Shown here one piece after another: positions 29,110 through 40,564 of a DNA stretch of 64,000 bases. The notes under the pieces were generated by a model that made no database searches, was not told where the DNA came from, and saw nothing but the letters and a program-made list of their open reading frames with translations. Positions within the stretch are counted from its first letter, which is position 1. Each line of letters begins with the position of its first letter. The position numbers and the translations under genes are program-made. The stretch is from Actinomycetaceae bacterium (GTDB taxonomy: Bacteria; Actinomycetota; Actinomycetes; Actinomycetales; Actinomycetaceae), in contig JAUNLF010000008.1 in the NCBI GenBank assembly GCA_030532405.1, positions 17,146 to 81,145 on the forward strand, read 5' to 3'.

Positions 29110-30693
29110 ATGTCGAATACGACCCTGGCGGGCTTTTCCGAGCGTGTTCGAAACAGCAAGCCGGTCCTTTTCATCCGCAAGTCGCTGTTCTTGCAAGTGG
29201 CGGCCGGCATGACCGCCATGATGTTCGTCGTCCTGTCCCTACTGTTCATTGCCGTCACGTTCCAGGTGCGCGAAAACATTTTCGACCAGCGGCGCGAACA
29301 AATCCTAGACGACGCGTCCGTGCGCATCGCGCAAGCCCAGTCCACGTTCGACCAGTCCACCGCAACAACGCCGGACCAGGTGCAGGACCTGGCAAATCAA
29401 CTCGTGTCCTCGCTACGCTCATCAGCCACGGGTGCCGGCGCGGTTGGAACCATGCTTATGCGCTCACCCAGCGCGTCGACAACCTTTGCGATCAACGACC
29501 TCATTGATCAAAATCTGCTGCAATCACTGTCGGCCGAAATGCGGGCGCGAACATCGTCAGGGGCGGGCCCGTACTACCAGTCAATTGCGATTCAAAATGA
29601 TGAGGGCGATCCTGACCCCGGCATTATTGTGGGCGGTCTGGTGACTTTGCCGCTCGCGGGGGAGTACGAACTTTACACGGTGTACACGTTGCGTGACGAT
29701 CAAGAGACAATCTGGATGCTTTCGCGCACGCTTGCCGTCGGGTCGATTCCGGTGATCATGATTTTGGCGCTGGGAACAGTGTGGGTCGTCTTTAGGTTGC
29801 TTCGCCCCGTCCGCACTACCGCGGAGGCGGCGATCCAGCTGGCCGACGGTGATTTGAGTGTTCGCGTGCAGGCCGATGGCATCGACGAAATGTCGCAACT
29901 TGCGCGCGCGTTCAACACGATGGCGGAGTCACTGTCGGACAAGATCACGGAGTACGACGAACTATCCAGGTTGGAGCAACGCTTCGTTTCGGACGTTTCC
30001 CACGAACTGCGAACACCGATGACGACGATCCGGATGGCCGAAGAGCTCCTGTACGACAACCGCGAGGACTTCTCGCCGGTAGCCGCCCGATCCGCGGAAC
30101 TGCTACATCAGCAGGTGGACCGGTTCGAGAAGATGCTGGCGGACCTTCTAGAGATTTCACGCTACGACTCTAAATCCGCGTCCCTAGAGATCGACGAGGT
30201 TAACTTTAACGAGCTTGTCGCCAAAGTTGTGGATGCGAATCAGCCGCTGGTGTCCAGCCTGGGCGTGGAGGTTCGCGTGATTGCCTCCGACCCGCGTTGC
30301 GTTGCCGAAGCTGATTCCAGGCGAATGGAACGCGTGCTTCGAAACTTCCTTGTGAACGCTGTCGAACACGCGGAACAGGGCCCGGTTGAGATTGAGATTG
30401 CCGCGAACGCGGACGCCACGTCGGTGCGCGTGCGCGACTACGGTATCGGCATGGATGAAGAGACCAGCGCGCACGTGTTTGAGCGCTTCTTCCGCGCCGA
30501 CCCCGCCCGCACCAGGACGACCGGCGGCACGGGGCTCGGCCTGTCCATCGCGCGTGAGGACGTCTTCTTGCACGGCGGACGGATTGAGGCCTACGGAGAA
30601 CTGGGCAAGGGCGCCGCATTCATGGTCACAATCCCGCGCAGGCAGGGAACCGAACTGGCGGAGGCTCCGCTAGAGCTTTGGGAGGAAAAGTGA
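29110..30693 (+). CDS. mtrB: sensor histidine kinase MtrB
   Basis: About 527 residues from the ATG at 29110, four bases after mtrA; a GTG at 29089 is an alternative. Two membrane helices (residues ~25-55 and ~208-230) flank a ~150-residue extracellular sensor, then come HAMP, the phosphoacceptor H298 in VSDVSHELRTP, and ATPase boxes NFLVNAVEHA, VRDYGIGMDEE and TGGTGLGLSIARE. It phosphorylates MtrA. Its stop overlaps the lpqB start (GTGA). Confidence 0.96.
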   Translation: MSNTTLAGFSERVRNSKPVLFIRKSLFLQVAAGMTAMMFVVLSLLFIAVTFQVRENIFDQRREQILDDASVRIAQAQSTFDQSTATTPDQVQDLANQLVSSLRSSATGAGAVGTMLMRSPSASTTFAINDLIDQNLLQSLSAEMRARTSSGAGPYYQSIAIQNDEGDPDPGIIVGGLVTLPLAGEYELYTVYTLRDDQETIWMLSRTLAVGSIPVIMILALGTVWVVFRLLRPVRTTAEAAIQLADGDLSVRVQADGIDEMSQLARAFNTMAESLSDKITEYDELSRLEQRFVSDVSHELRTPMTTIRMAEELLYDNREDFSPVAARSAELLHQQVDRFEKMLADLLEISRYDSKSASLEIDEVNFNELVAKVVDANQPLVSSLGVEVRVIASDPRCVAEADSRRMERVLRNFLVNAVEHAEQGPVEIEIAANADATSVRVRDYGIGMDEETSAHVFERFFRADPARTRTTGGTGLGLSIAREDVFLHGGRIEAYGELGKGAAFMVTIPRRQGTELAEAPLELWEEK

Positions 30694-32330
30694 AACAGCT
30701 TCGCTTCGCACTCGTCCTAATGCTCGCCCTGGTTTTAACGGCGTGTCAGGCGCTGCCGACCGCCGGGCCGGTTACGGGTTTTGAGCGCGATATTCCAAAC
30801 TCCGAATCGCTCGTACTAAAGGGCTTTGGGCCTGTTGAGGACGCGCCTCCGGACGTGATTGTGCGCGACTTTTTGCGCGCCTCCGCAGCCGGCTGGTCCG
30901 ACGACTTCCAAGTGGCCCGCGCGTACCTTACCGAAGACGCGAAGGCCGCGTGGCGTCCGGAAACCCAGGTTCAGATCTATTCGGATGATCAAACTCCAAA
31001 CATGATTTCCGAGGACGGGAAGGTCCAGGTCAGTGTCGCTGTTGGCGGAGTTGTAACCCCGGACGGCAAGTACGCCATGCAGGCTAAGCCGTCTAATGTG
31101 CACCTTGACTACAACCTCGTGCAAAATGCGGATGGGCAGTGGCGTATCGACCGCCTGCCCGACGGCGTGCTGATTTCGCAGTCGTCATTCCACGCCGTTT
31201 ACACCCTGGCGTCCGTATACTTCCTGTCGCCCGACATGACGGCTCTGGTGCCCGACCCGCGCTGGTATCCGGGGCGGCGCCTCGCGTCCTACCTGATGCA
31301 GGGGCTTATCGAGGGCCCGTCCCCGCAGATTGCCACCGCCGTGGTGTCGGCCGTTCCCGCGGGCGCGCGCTTGCCTTTGCAACAAGTTGAAGTGTTCGGA
31401 GGACGCGCCGAAGTGCGACTGGAGGGTGAAGACCTGAGCACCCCCGAACAGCAATCTGCATTTAAGTGGCAGGTTAACGCGACCTTAATGCAGGTTCCGT
31501 CGGTGTCCGAGGTCAGCATTCGCAACAACGAGACCAGCCTTGACGACGTGTCCGTTCCGGCGGGCCCGGCATGGGCGATGGATTCGCGGGCGGGCATCAG
31601 CAAAGACGGCCTCGTTTTGAATGATGGATCCGAACCCGTGCTTATGGCGCCGATCGACGAGATGGGCAAGTCGCCTCGCGACCCGAGTGTTGGGCCGGTG
31701 GATTCAAGCCCACTCGCGTTTATAAGCGGCGACCAGCTTTACGGCGTTCACCAAGCCATGGAGCCGCGCGCAATCTATACGGCCGACAACCTGTCGCGCC
31801 CATCTGTTGACCGCCTGGGGTGGATCTGGACCACAACCGGCAACAAGGTAGTTGTTGCGAGCTTGTACACGAACACGCCGATTGCACTGCCCAGCCCGTG
31901 GACTAGCGGCGACCCGCTGCGGGCCATTGCAATCACTCCCGATGGGGCGCGCGCACTGCTACTTCGCGGTGGCCCCGACGGTAGTGTTTGGTACGCCGGC
32001 GTGAAACGCTCCGCGGACGGTACCCCAATCGGACTTGACTCACCCAGCCGCATCGAAGTTGAAAAGGGCAAGATCCTCGACGCGTCCTGGGCGGGCAATA
32101 CTTCCGCACTCATATTGCAAGAGGGCGCCGAGCAACGTCAGGTCACCATCTCGACGCTCGCATCCCTACCCGAAACCCTGCGCGCACCGGCCGACGCGGT
32201 TCGAATCTCGGGCGGCGCAACCCCGCAGTCGATCCTGCTCGGCAACGGTGAAGGCGCCGTCTACTCGCGCTCGGGCGCGTCCTGGCGTAACGAAACCAGC
32301 GTCCTGCAAGGCGAAACCTACCCGCACTAA
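30690..32330 (+). CDS. lpqB: lipoprotein LpqB (MtrAB accessory)
   Basis: 546 residues; GTG start overlapping the mtrB stop, with GGGAGGA upstream. A lipoprotein signal ends in LVLTAC, so the mature protein is anchored at that cysteine in the outer leaflet. A GerMN-like domain (residues ~55-280) and a beta-propeller-like C-terminal half (SSPLAFISGDQLYGVH, AITPDGARALLL) follow. LpqB binds the MtrB sensor domain and tunes the system; the three-gene operon is the conserved arrangement. Confidence 0.95.
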   Translation: MKQLRFALVLMLALVLTACQALPTAGPVTGFERDIPNSESLVLKGFGPVEDAPPDVIVRDFLRASAAGWSDDFQVARAYLTEDAKAAWRPETQVQIYSDDQTPNMISEDGKVQVSVAVGGVVTPDGKYAMQAKPSNVHLDYNLVQNADGQWRIDRLPDGVLISQSSFHAVYTLASVYFLSPDMTALVPDPRWYPGRRLASYLMQGLIEGPSPQIATAVVSAVPAGARLPLQQVEVFGGRAEVRLEGEDLSTPEQQSAFKWQVNATLMQVPSVSEVSIRNNETSLDDVSVPAGPAWAMDSRAGISKDGLVLNDGSEPVLMAPIDEMGKSPRDPSVGPVDSSPLAFISGDQLYGVHQAMEPRAIYTADNLSRPSVDRLGWIWTTTGNKVVVASLYTNTPIALPSPWTSGDPLRAIAITPDGARALLLRGGPDGSVWYAGVKRSADGTPIGLDSPSRIEVEKGKILDASWAGNTSALILQEGAEQRQVTISTLASLPETLRAPADAVRISGGATPQSILLGNGEGAVYSRSGASWRNETSVLQGETYPH

Positions 32331-32526
32331 ATCGGGCCGCAAAGCATCCTGCCGTGCGAAACCCGGCTGGACGGTCCGCAGAGCCTATCGCTGCGCGAAC
32401 CCTGACTGTACTTGGGCGGGCCGCAAGGCCCAGGCGGTAGTTTTGCACAGGCTCGCCCTCCTAGACGAAATCACAGCCGTTTATTACACGAGGACGCATT
32501 CGCGGCAAACTTGGCACGCTGAACGC

Positions 32527-33225
32527 ATGAAAGCAAAGCAACTGCTGCAAGAACTAGTCAACGTCGTGGCGCCAACAGCGTGCGCGGGATGTCGAAAATG
32601 GGACACGCCGCTTTGCGCAGAATGCCGCCAACTCGCGCGAACCACCGCGGAAGCCGGAATCATCGACGACCCGAAGGCACCCATGCGGTCAGTTACACTC
32701 GGACGCTACGCGGGCAGCTTGCGAAACCTGATCCTTGCCGCCAAACACGACACTTCGCGCGACCTATCCGACTGGCTGTGGGACGCGGGATACGCGCTGG
32801 GTGCGGGGTGGTTAGAACACCGCAGCATAGTTGACGTACCCACCGGGAACAAGCCAATACACGTGGTTCCAGCACCTTCACAGTGGACGAGGGCGTGGCG
32901 CGGAATGCTCATCACCCCAACCATCGCCGACGGGGTTGCGCAGGCCCTGCGAAGCGCCGAAGTACCGGCCTGCGTTGTACCCGCACTGCACCAAAAGTGG
33001 GGATCATCCCAAGCCGGACTCAGCGGAGACCAAAGACGCCAAGGCCGCGGCGAGTCAATCAGCGCCCTCATAAACGTAGAGGGCGCAAACTGCGTCCTCG
33101 TAGACGACGTCATAACGACGGGGGCAACAATGCTAGCCGGACGCGACGCGCTAGAAGCGGCCGGCGGAAACTGTTTTGTTGCGCTTAGTTTGGCGGTTGT
33201 GCACAATGAAAACTCGCATAAGTGA
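32527..33225 (+). CDS. ComF-like phosphoribosyltransferase
   Basis: 232 residues from the ATG at 32527. The N-terminal double-CxxC zinc finger (CAGC and CAEC) and the C-terminal PRPP-binding motif VLVDDVITTGATM define the ComF/GntX family; the family's central SQAGLSGDQRRQG segment is also present. The role outside competent bacteria is unknown. It sits between lpqB and hpf, as in many Actinobacteria. The 196 bases before it contain a small GGGCC-GCAA-GGCCC hairpin (32418-32431) and nothing else recognisable. Confidence 0.88.
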   Translation: MKAKQLLQELVNVVAPTACAGCRKWDTPLCAECRQLARTTAEAGIIDDPKAPMRSVTLGRYAGSLRNLILAAKHDTSRDLSDWLWDAGYALGAGWLEHRSIVDVPTGNKPIHVVPAPSQWTRAWRGMLITPTIADGVAQALRSAEVPACVVPALHQKWGSSQAGLSGDQRRQGRGESISALINVEGANCVLVDDVITTGATMLAGRDALEAAGGNCFVALSLAVVHNENSHK

Positions 33226-33400
33226 TGCTAATCACCAAAATCGAGTAAGATTGAGGATATCAATTCACTAGAAGTTACTTCTGGTTAGTTGATGTTTACA
33301 TGGTGTTCGGGAGGTGGTAACTAAACGCACGGCCAGACGCAACGAGTGCCTGGCAATTCATCTCGGAGGGTCAAACCCCCAATATTTTCCTGGAGGAACC

Positions 33401-34069
33401 ATGGATATCACAGTTGTCGGACGCAATGCCGAAATCCACCCCAACTTCCGCGAATACGTCGAAGAAAAAGTGTCGAAGGTGACGCTCTTTTACCCACGGG
33501 CTCAACGAATCGATGTTGAACTAACCCACGAACCTAATCCGCGCCAAGCTGAAACTGCCGAGCGGATCGAACTTACAGTCTTTGGCAAGGGCCCAATCAT
33601 TCGAGCGGAAGCATCAAGTTCGGACCGCTACGCCGCGGTCGACATTGCATCTGGAAAACTGTTTGAGCGCTTACGTCGCGCTCGCGACCGCGCGAAGGAC
33701 CACCGCCGGCGCTACAACAAGCCGATTGCTGATGAACTAGGAGGTCTTCTAGACGGCGTTGACGAACCCGTTGGAGCTGCCGCTGACGTCGAAGAAGCGA
33801 AGGTAAACGACACGCTCCGCTCCGCATCCGACCTGAAGCTAGGCGAAGAACGCGAAGAACAACTCGGCGATTCGCCAGTCATTGTTCGTCAAAAACTCCA
33901 CGAAGCCGAACCCATGACCGTCGATCAGGCGCTGTACCAAATGGAACTGGTCGGACACCCGTGGTTCCTATTCATCGACGCCGAAACCGGTCAGCCGTGC
34001 GTGGTCTACCACCGCGAAGGCTGGACGTACGGTGTCATTCGACTCAACACCAAAGTTGAAGGTGTCTGA
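33401..34069 (+). CDS. hpf: long-form ribosome hibernation promoting factor
   Basis: 222 residues from the ATG at 33401 (MDITVVGRNAEIHPNFREYV), seven bases after GGAGG. Residues 1-100 are the beta-alpha-beta-beta-beta-alpha ribosome-binding domain, a charged linker follows, and residues ~165-222 form the C-terminal dimerisation domain (PMTVDQALYQMELVGHPWFLF...GVIRL) of the long form that drives 100S ribosome formation. It is followed by a good terminator and then secA, a typical actinobacterial order. Confidence 0.95.
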   Translation: MDITVVGRNAEIHPNFREYVEEKVSKVTLFYPRAQRIDVELTHEPNPRQAETAERIELTVFGKGPIIRAEASSSDRYAAVDIASGKLFERLRRARDRAKDHRRRYNKPIADELGGLLDGVDEPVGAAADVEEAKVNDTLRSASDLKLGEEREEQLGDSPVIVRQKLHEAEPMTVDQALYQMELVGHPWFLFIDAETGQPCVVYHREGWTYGVIRLNTKVEGV

Positions 34070-34116
34070 AAACAAGACCGCCAAACCATAGGCGTCAAAA
34101 CACTCTGACAATAGTT

Positions 34117-34155
34117 CGCTGGAGGGCCGGGCTAATCCCGCCCTCCAGCGTTTTG
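34117..34155 (+). terminator. rho-independent terminator after hpf
   Basis: Inverted repeat CGCTGGAGGG...CCCTCCAGCG (34117-34126 and 34141-34150), with an inner CGGG/CCCG extension, followed by TTTTGTTT. It lies 48 bases after the hpf stop. Confidence 0.9.
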
Positions 34156-34166
34156 TTTAATCAAAT

Positions 34167-34196
34167 ACGACAGCGGTTTGCCGAGCGGGTTACAAT
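34167..34196 (+). promoter_or_regulatory. possible secA promoter
   Basis: ACGACA (34167-34172), an 18-base spacer and TACAAT (34191-34196) sit about 55 bases before the secA GTG. The -10 is close to consensus; the -35 matches in its last four bases. Confidence 0.45.
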
Positions 34197-34248
34197 AACG
34201 AAGGTTAAACATTTGAATTTCCGCTGATTTCGACGATTTTGGAGCACC

Positions 34249-37158
<2,910 letters not shown>

Positions 37159-37201
37159 CCACAACCCGCACTCGGCATGGGCGTGAGCCCCGGCCGGGTT
37201 G

Positions 37202-37798
37202 CTAGATGATTTCAAGCGCCGTCGCCATCCATTGGCGGCGGCGCGCTTCTAGCCGGATAGACACGGCGTGAACACGCTCGCCCTGCGTTAGGATGTGGAC
37301 GGTTTCAGCAACCTGCTCGTTAACCCGGCAGGTGCGCGATGATAGTAACTGTGCCCGGGGGCTGCGATGTGCGGGCCCATCCAAGCGTTCCGCAAGGTTC
37401 ACCCGGCGTTCTATCGCCTCGTACAGGTCCGGTGTTATCCACCGCTCCAACTGGGTGGGGTAGCGCTGGCCGGTCAGGGTTTCAACAATCGACAGGGCGA
37501 GTGACTTGCCCCAGTTCGTCGGGTCCGGCAACTTATCCACAGTCGTAATCGGTGGAGTGCGGGTAGTGACCTCTTCGGAGTAATCCCAGGAGCCATCAAT
37601 CATCGACCAGTGCCTCTGCACCTTCGCGGGGCGCGGCATCGCCTGACTGAGCGTGACCCGAGGATGTCGTTTTAGCCGAACCTTCAAGGGCTGCGCGACT
37701 TGGCGTGTATCGACCTTGGAAATCATCTTTGGAGCCGCGGTCGGTTTGGTCGGGAACTTACTGCGCGCGGGCGCGGGAGGGGCAATGGCTATGGACAT
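37202..37798 (-). CDS. Rv3235-like / DUF6459 family protein
   Basis: 198 residues from the ATG at 37798 (MSIAIAPPAPARSKF), overlapping the stop of the LysM gene by one base (TAATG) with AGAGGA upstream. The first ~90 residues are Pro/Lys/Arg-rich and disordered; residues ~95-198 form the conserved domain (QRYPTQLERWITPDLYEAIERR, and a beta-strand end HAVSIRLEARRRQWMATAL). Encoded beside secA in many Actinobacteria, as in M. tuberculosis. Function unknown. Confidence 0.75.
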   Translation of the reverse strand: MSIAIAPPAPARSKFPTKPTAAPKMISKVDTRQVAQPLKVRLKRHPRVTLSQAMPRPAKVQRHWSMIDGSWDYSEEVTTRTPPITTVDKLPDPTNWGKSLALSIVETLTGQRYPTQLERWITPDLYEAIERRVNLAERLDGPAHRSPRAQLLSSRTCRVNEQVAETVHILTQGERVHAVSIRLEARRRQWMATALEII

Positions 37799-38712
37799 TA
37801 CATTTCCTCTTTGTCGGGTAGGTTCAAGATCGTGCCCGGATGGATCAGATTCGGAGAGTCGCCAATAGCATCGCGATTGCGCTCGTAAATCTTCACCCAC
37901 CCGTCACTAATCACGGAAGGGTCCGCAGACCCTAAATGTCGGGCAGTTATCGACCACAGCGAGTCACCGGGTTTGACCTCGTACTGGTTCCCGGACTGCT
38001 CGAAATTCTGCGAGCTGTGAGAAGCTCGCTGATCAGTCTGAGCCTTTGAACTTTCCGAGGCCCCTGACCGCTCTGGTTCTTGCGATTGTTCTGTGTCTTG
38101 TGACTGTTCTGTAGCTGGTGGCTGCTCTGTGGCTGGCGAATGCTCGAGTTCGCCATCCGAAGCGCCGGAGTTGGCATCCTCCGTGATACTCGCCCCGCTT
38201 GCCTCAACCTGTTCTACTGCCGGAATCGAACTCCAACCCAGGTCGTTTGGAATATCAGCGGGGGTGGAGGCAAATGCGGGCACGGAACCACCCGCGATTG
38301 CCGTGGTTAACGCGAGCGTTGCAAGCCTTCTTCGCACGATTGGCTTTACCAACGGACTTGCGAATTTGAGGGCGCCAGCGCGAAGCTGTGTTGAAACACC
38401 TCTTCGCTGGCCAAACTTCAAGGCGACCTCTACGAACAGCAGTGAACCAAGACTCCAAACTGAAACTAGAGCAACGATTAGGCCCAGTGTGGCCGCGCCG
38501 ACCGCGATTAGCGGGGAGTTCAAACTCATCGAGTTTTGCAACATCGCCTGCGGGGTCGCGATCAAAGCGGATACAGTGGGCCATGTTTCAGCCAGTAGAG
38601 CCAGCGACGCGACGGTCGTGGCCGAGAAGCCAGCTAGAGCCAGTAGGACCATGCGAAGGTCTGAGCTGCGAGTTGTGTCAGAACTAATTCTCTTCGTCGA
38701 GTCGTTAAGCAT
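37798..38712 (-). CDS. membrane protein with C-terminal LysM domain
   Basis: 304 residues. Two or three hydrophobic helices occupy residues ~20-130 (LALAGFSATTVASLALLAE and IALVSVWSLGSLLFVEVAL are clear), then a Ser/Gln/Glu-rich linker (~165-245) and a LysM domain at the C-terminus (YEVKPGDSLWSITARHLG ... LIHPGTILNLP), which binds peptidoglycan or chitin-like glycans. The linker is rich in short repeats such as EQSQDTEQSQEPE. Co-transcribed with the Rv3235-like gene. Confidence 0.78.
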   Translation of the reverse strand: MLNDSTKRISSDTTRSSDLRMVLLALAGFSATTVASLALLAETWPTVSALIATPQAMLQNSMSLNSPLIAVGAATLGLIVALVSVWSLGSLLFVEVALKFGQRRGVSTQLRAGALKFASPLVKPIVRRRLATLALTTAIAGGSVPAFASTPADIPNDLGWSSIPAVEQVEASGASITEDANSGASDGELEHSPATEQPPATEQSQDTEQSQEPERSGASESSKAQTDQRASHSSQNFEQSGNQYEVKPGDSLWSITARHLGSADPSVISDGWVKIYERNRDAIGDSPNLIHPGTILNLPDKEEM

Positions 38713-38844
38713 TTGACTTGATCCGTTTCAGTTCGTTTCAGTTCGTGCACGTTGATAGTTGCAGGTTGTGGATGCGGTGTCAAGAGTTTTCCAAAAAACC
38801 GTGGATATCTAGATTGAGCCCGTCGAATCTGTTTCAATCAAAGC

Positions 38845-39369
38845 GTGGAATTCGAAGAAATTATCGCCGACTTGGTGCGCGAACAGGCCGCGGCAAATGA
38901 GCGTGAAGTCAACGAAGAAGTAGCCTCGTTAGCGGAGGCCGAACTAGTCTCCGTTCAACTTTCCGACCGCCTGGCAGCACTTGAAGGCAAGCGAGTGTCA
39001 CTGAGCTCCGCCTTCAACTATTCCGTGTCCGGTGAAGTTGTTCGAGCAAACCCCGCGTGGCTGCTCATTAAAGATAGGGAGGGCGAAGAGCTGGTCTCCG
39101 TGCCGGCCATTGCGCTGGCGAAAGGGCTGCAAAGGGTAGGCCCCGCGCCCTCGTTCATGGAAACGCGAATGGGACTGACGCACATTTTGCGCAAAATAAT
39201 GCGGGAGCGCAGGCGAGTCCGCGTGATAGTGGGCTCGCACGCTCCCGTAGGTTTTATTGGCGCGGTCTACGCCGACCATATGGACATGATCGGACTGGAC
39301 ACCGGAGAGCCGTCCATTTCGGTGTCCCTAAAATCAGTATTCAGCGTGCGCATAGTCCGCGGATTCTAA
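38845..39369 (+). CDS. conserved actinobacterial hypothetical protein
   Basis: 174 residues from a GTG at 38845 with no obvious Shine-Dalgarno. An acidic coiled-coil-like N-terminus (EFEEIIADLVREQAAANERE) leads into a small beta-barrel-like domain (RVSLSSAFNYSVSGEVV, AWLLIKDREGEELVSVPAIAL) and a basic segment (RKIMRERRRVRVIVG). The shape suggests an SH3/Sm-like fold, but I do not recognise the family. It lies divergent from the LysM gene and beside the small HTH gene, an arrangement seen in relatives. Confidence 0.65.
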   Translation: MEFEEIIADLVREQAAANEREVNEEVASLAEAELVSVQLSDRLAALEGKRVSLSSAFNYSVSGEVVRANPAWLLIKDREGEELVSVPAIALAKGLQRVGPAPSFMETRMGLTHILRKIMRERRRVRVIVGSHAPVGFIGAVYADHMDMIGLDTGEPSISVSLKSVFSVRIVRGF

Positions 39370-39503
39370 CGCTGTAGCGCGAATCCGTGCTGTCGCAAAG
39401 CGCGCTCCGGGGCGGCACTAAGCCGCGTAGCCGAAAGTGCGCGATGCGCAGCGGCGCAAAAATTGCACGGTCGAAAACGCGAACCGCGCCGCTTGTTTGG
39501 GTG

Positions 39504-39713
39504 TTAGGAGTTTCCTTGGGCGATGCGCTCGCGGGTGATCTCATATTGGCGTTCAATGTAGCGTTCCAGTTCGGACTGCTCGATGCGCCAGGTGCGTTTG
39601 CCGCCGACTTGAATCGCGGGTAGTTCACCGGACGTAAGTAGTGCGCGGGTTGCTGACTGGGACAGATTCAAGATCTCCGCAACGTCAGCCATTGTTAAAA
39701 ATCGTGGAGTCAT
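39504..39713 (-). CDS. small excisionase-type helix-turn-helix protein
   Basis: 69 residues from the ATG at 39713 (MTPRFLTMADVAEILNLSQ). The MerR/excisionase-like winged helix reads TMADVAEILNLSQSATRALL, with the wing GELPAIQVGGKRTWRIEQSELERYIE. Size and layout recall BldC and helper proteins encoded beside SAF/ParA genes in Actinobacteria. The GGAGTC just upstream of the ATG is a modest binding site. Likely a DNA-binding regulator; target unknown. Confidence 0.72.
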   Translation of the reverse strand: MTPRFLTMADVAEILNLSQSATRALLTSGELPAIQVGGKRTWRIEQSELERYIERQYEITRERIAQGNS

Positions 39714-39947
39714 GGCTACATTGTGCCACTTCATATCAGTTCGCAACAGTACTATGCATAACTTGTGGAAAACATTTTTTCTTGAAAATCCACTCCAAGC
39801 ATTGCCCGGCCGCAAGATCAGGATCGAAACGGCAATTGTGTCGATCGCGTGAACGATTGGTAACCGCCAGAAAAGCAGTCGGAAAAACCTTGCCCCCAAC
39901 CTGTGGAAAACCTTCAAATTGGCCAGATTTATGGGCAATATGAGGGC

Positions 39948-40562
39948 GTGTCCAAATCTTTACCCAGAGCAAAACGCTCATCCGTGATCCGCGACCCGCG
40001 CTTCATTGCGGGTGTCTTGCTGATCATCGTGTCGATCCTACTGACCACTTGGATCATCCAGAGGGCGCGCGGTGGCGAAGATGTCTACCAGTTAACCGCG
40101 CCCGTAGCGCAAGGCCAGCCAATCGAACTGTCATCGGTTTCCGTGGTGTCCGCCCGCACCGGATCCAACGCTTACCTGCCCGTGGGTGAAATCCCCGAAG
40201 GCGCGATAGCTACCCGCTCGATGAGCGCAGGTGAACTGTTACCGCGCGACGCCGTGTCCACCGCTGCGGAGCAAGACCGGCGTCAGGTTGTAATCAACGT
40301 TGCGACGCGGATCCCGTCCTCCGTCGGTGTAGGTTCACAAGTCGAAGTGTGGTCGATCGATAAGCCGACGGTCGTGGAAGACCGGCAGGCCGAGCCCACC
40401 GTTATCGCAACCTCGGCGATCATCCTTGCGGTTTCCGAACCCGACGCAACCATGATCGAACACGCGCAGGCGGTGGAAGTCTCCGTCACCGAAGCCGACC
40501 TGGCTAAGGTCCTGGCCGCGACCGGCGGTAAGGGCTCCCTGGTCGTAGTTCCGGCGGGGTAA
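39948..40562 (+). CDS. SAF-domain (CpaB/RcpC-like) membrane protein
   Basis: About 204 residues from the GTG at 39948 (MSKSLPRAKRSS); a GTG at 39903 is the alternative, and neither has a clear Shine-Dalgarno. One membrane helix (FIAGVLLIIVSILLTTWII) is followed by an extracytoplasmic SAF domain (VYQLTAPVAQGQPIELSSV, GAIATRSMSAGELLPRDAV) and a beta-rich C-terminus. CpaB-type proteins belong to Tad/Flp pilus assembly, and the next gene is CpaE-like. No other tad genes are in view. Confidence 0.7.
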   Translation: MSKSLPRAKRSSVIRDPRFIAGVLLIIVSILLTTWIIQRARGGEDVYQLTAPVAQGQPIELSSVSVVSARTGSNAYLPVGEIPEGAIATRSMSAGELLPRDAVSTAAEQDRRQVVINVATRIPSSVGVGSQVEVWSIDKPTVVEDRQAEPTVIATSAIILAVSEPDATMIEHAQAVEVSVTEADLAKVLAATGGKGSLVVVPAG

Positions 40563-40564
40563 CG

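Noticed and set aside
39760-39915. Repeated TTGTGGAAAAC / CTGTGGAAAAC words resembling DnaA boxes
   Set aside because: Only two or three imperfect copies, and no dnaA, dnaN or AT-rich unwinding region in the window; not an origin.
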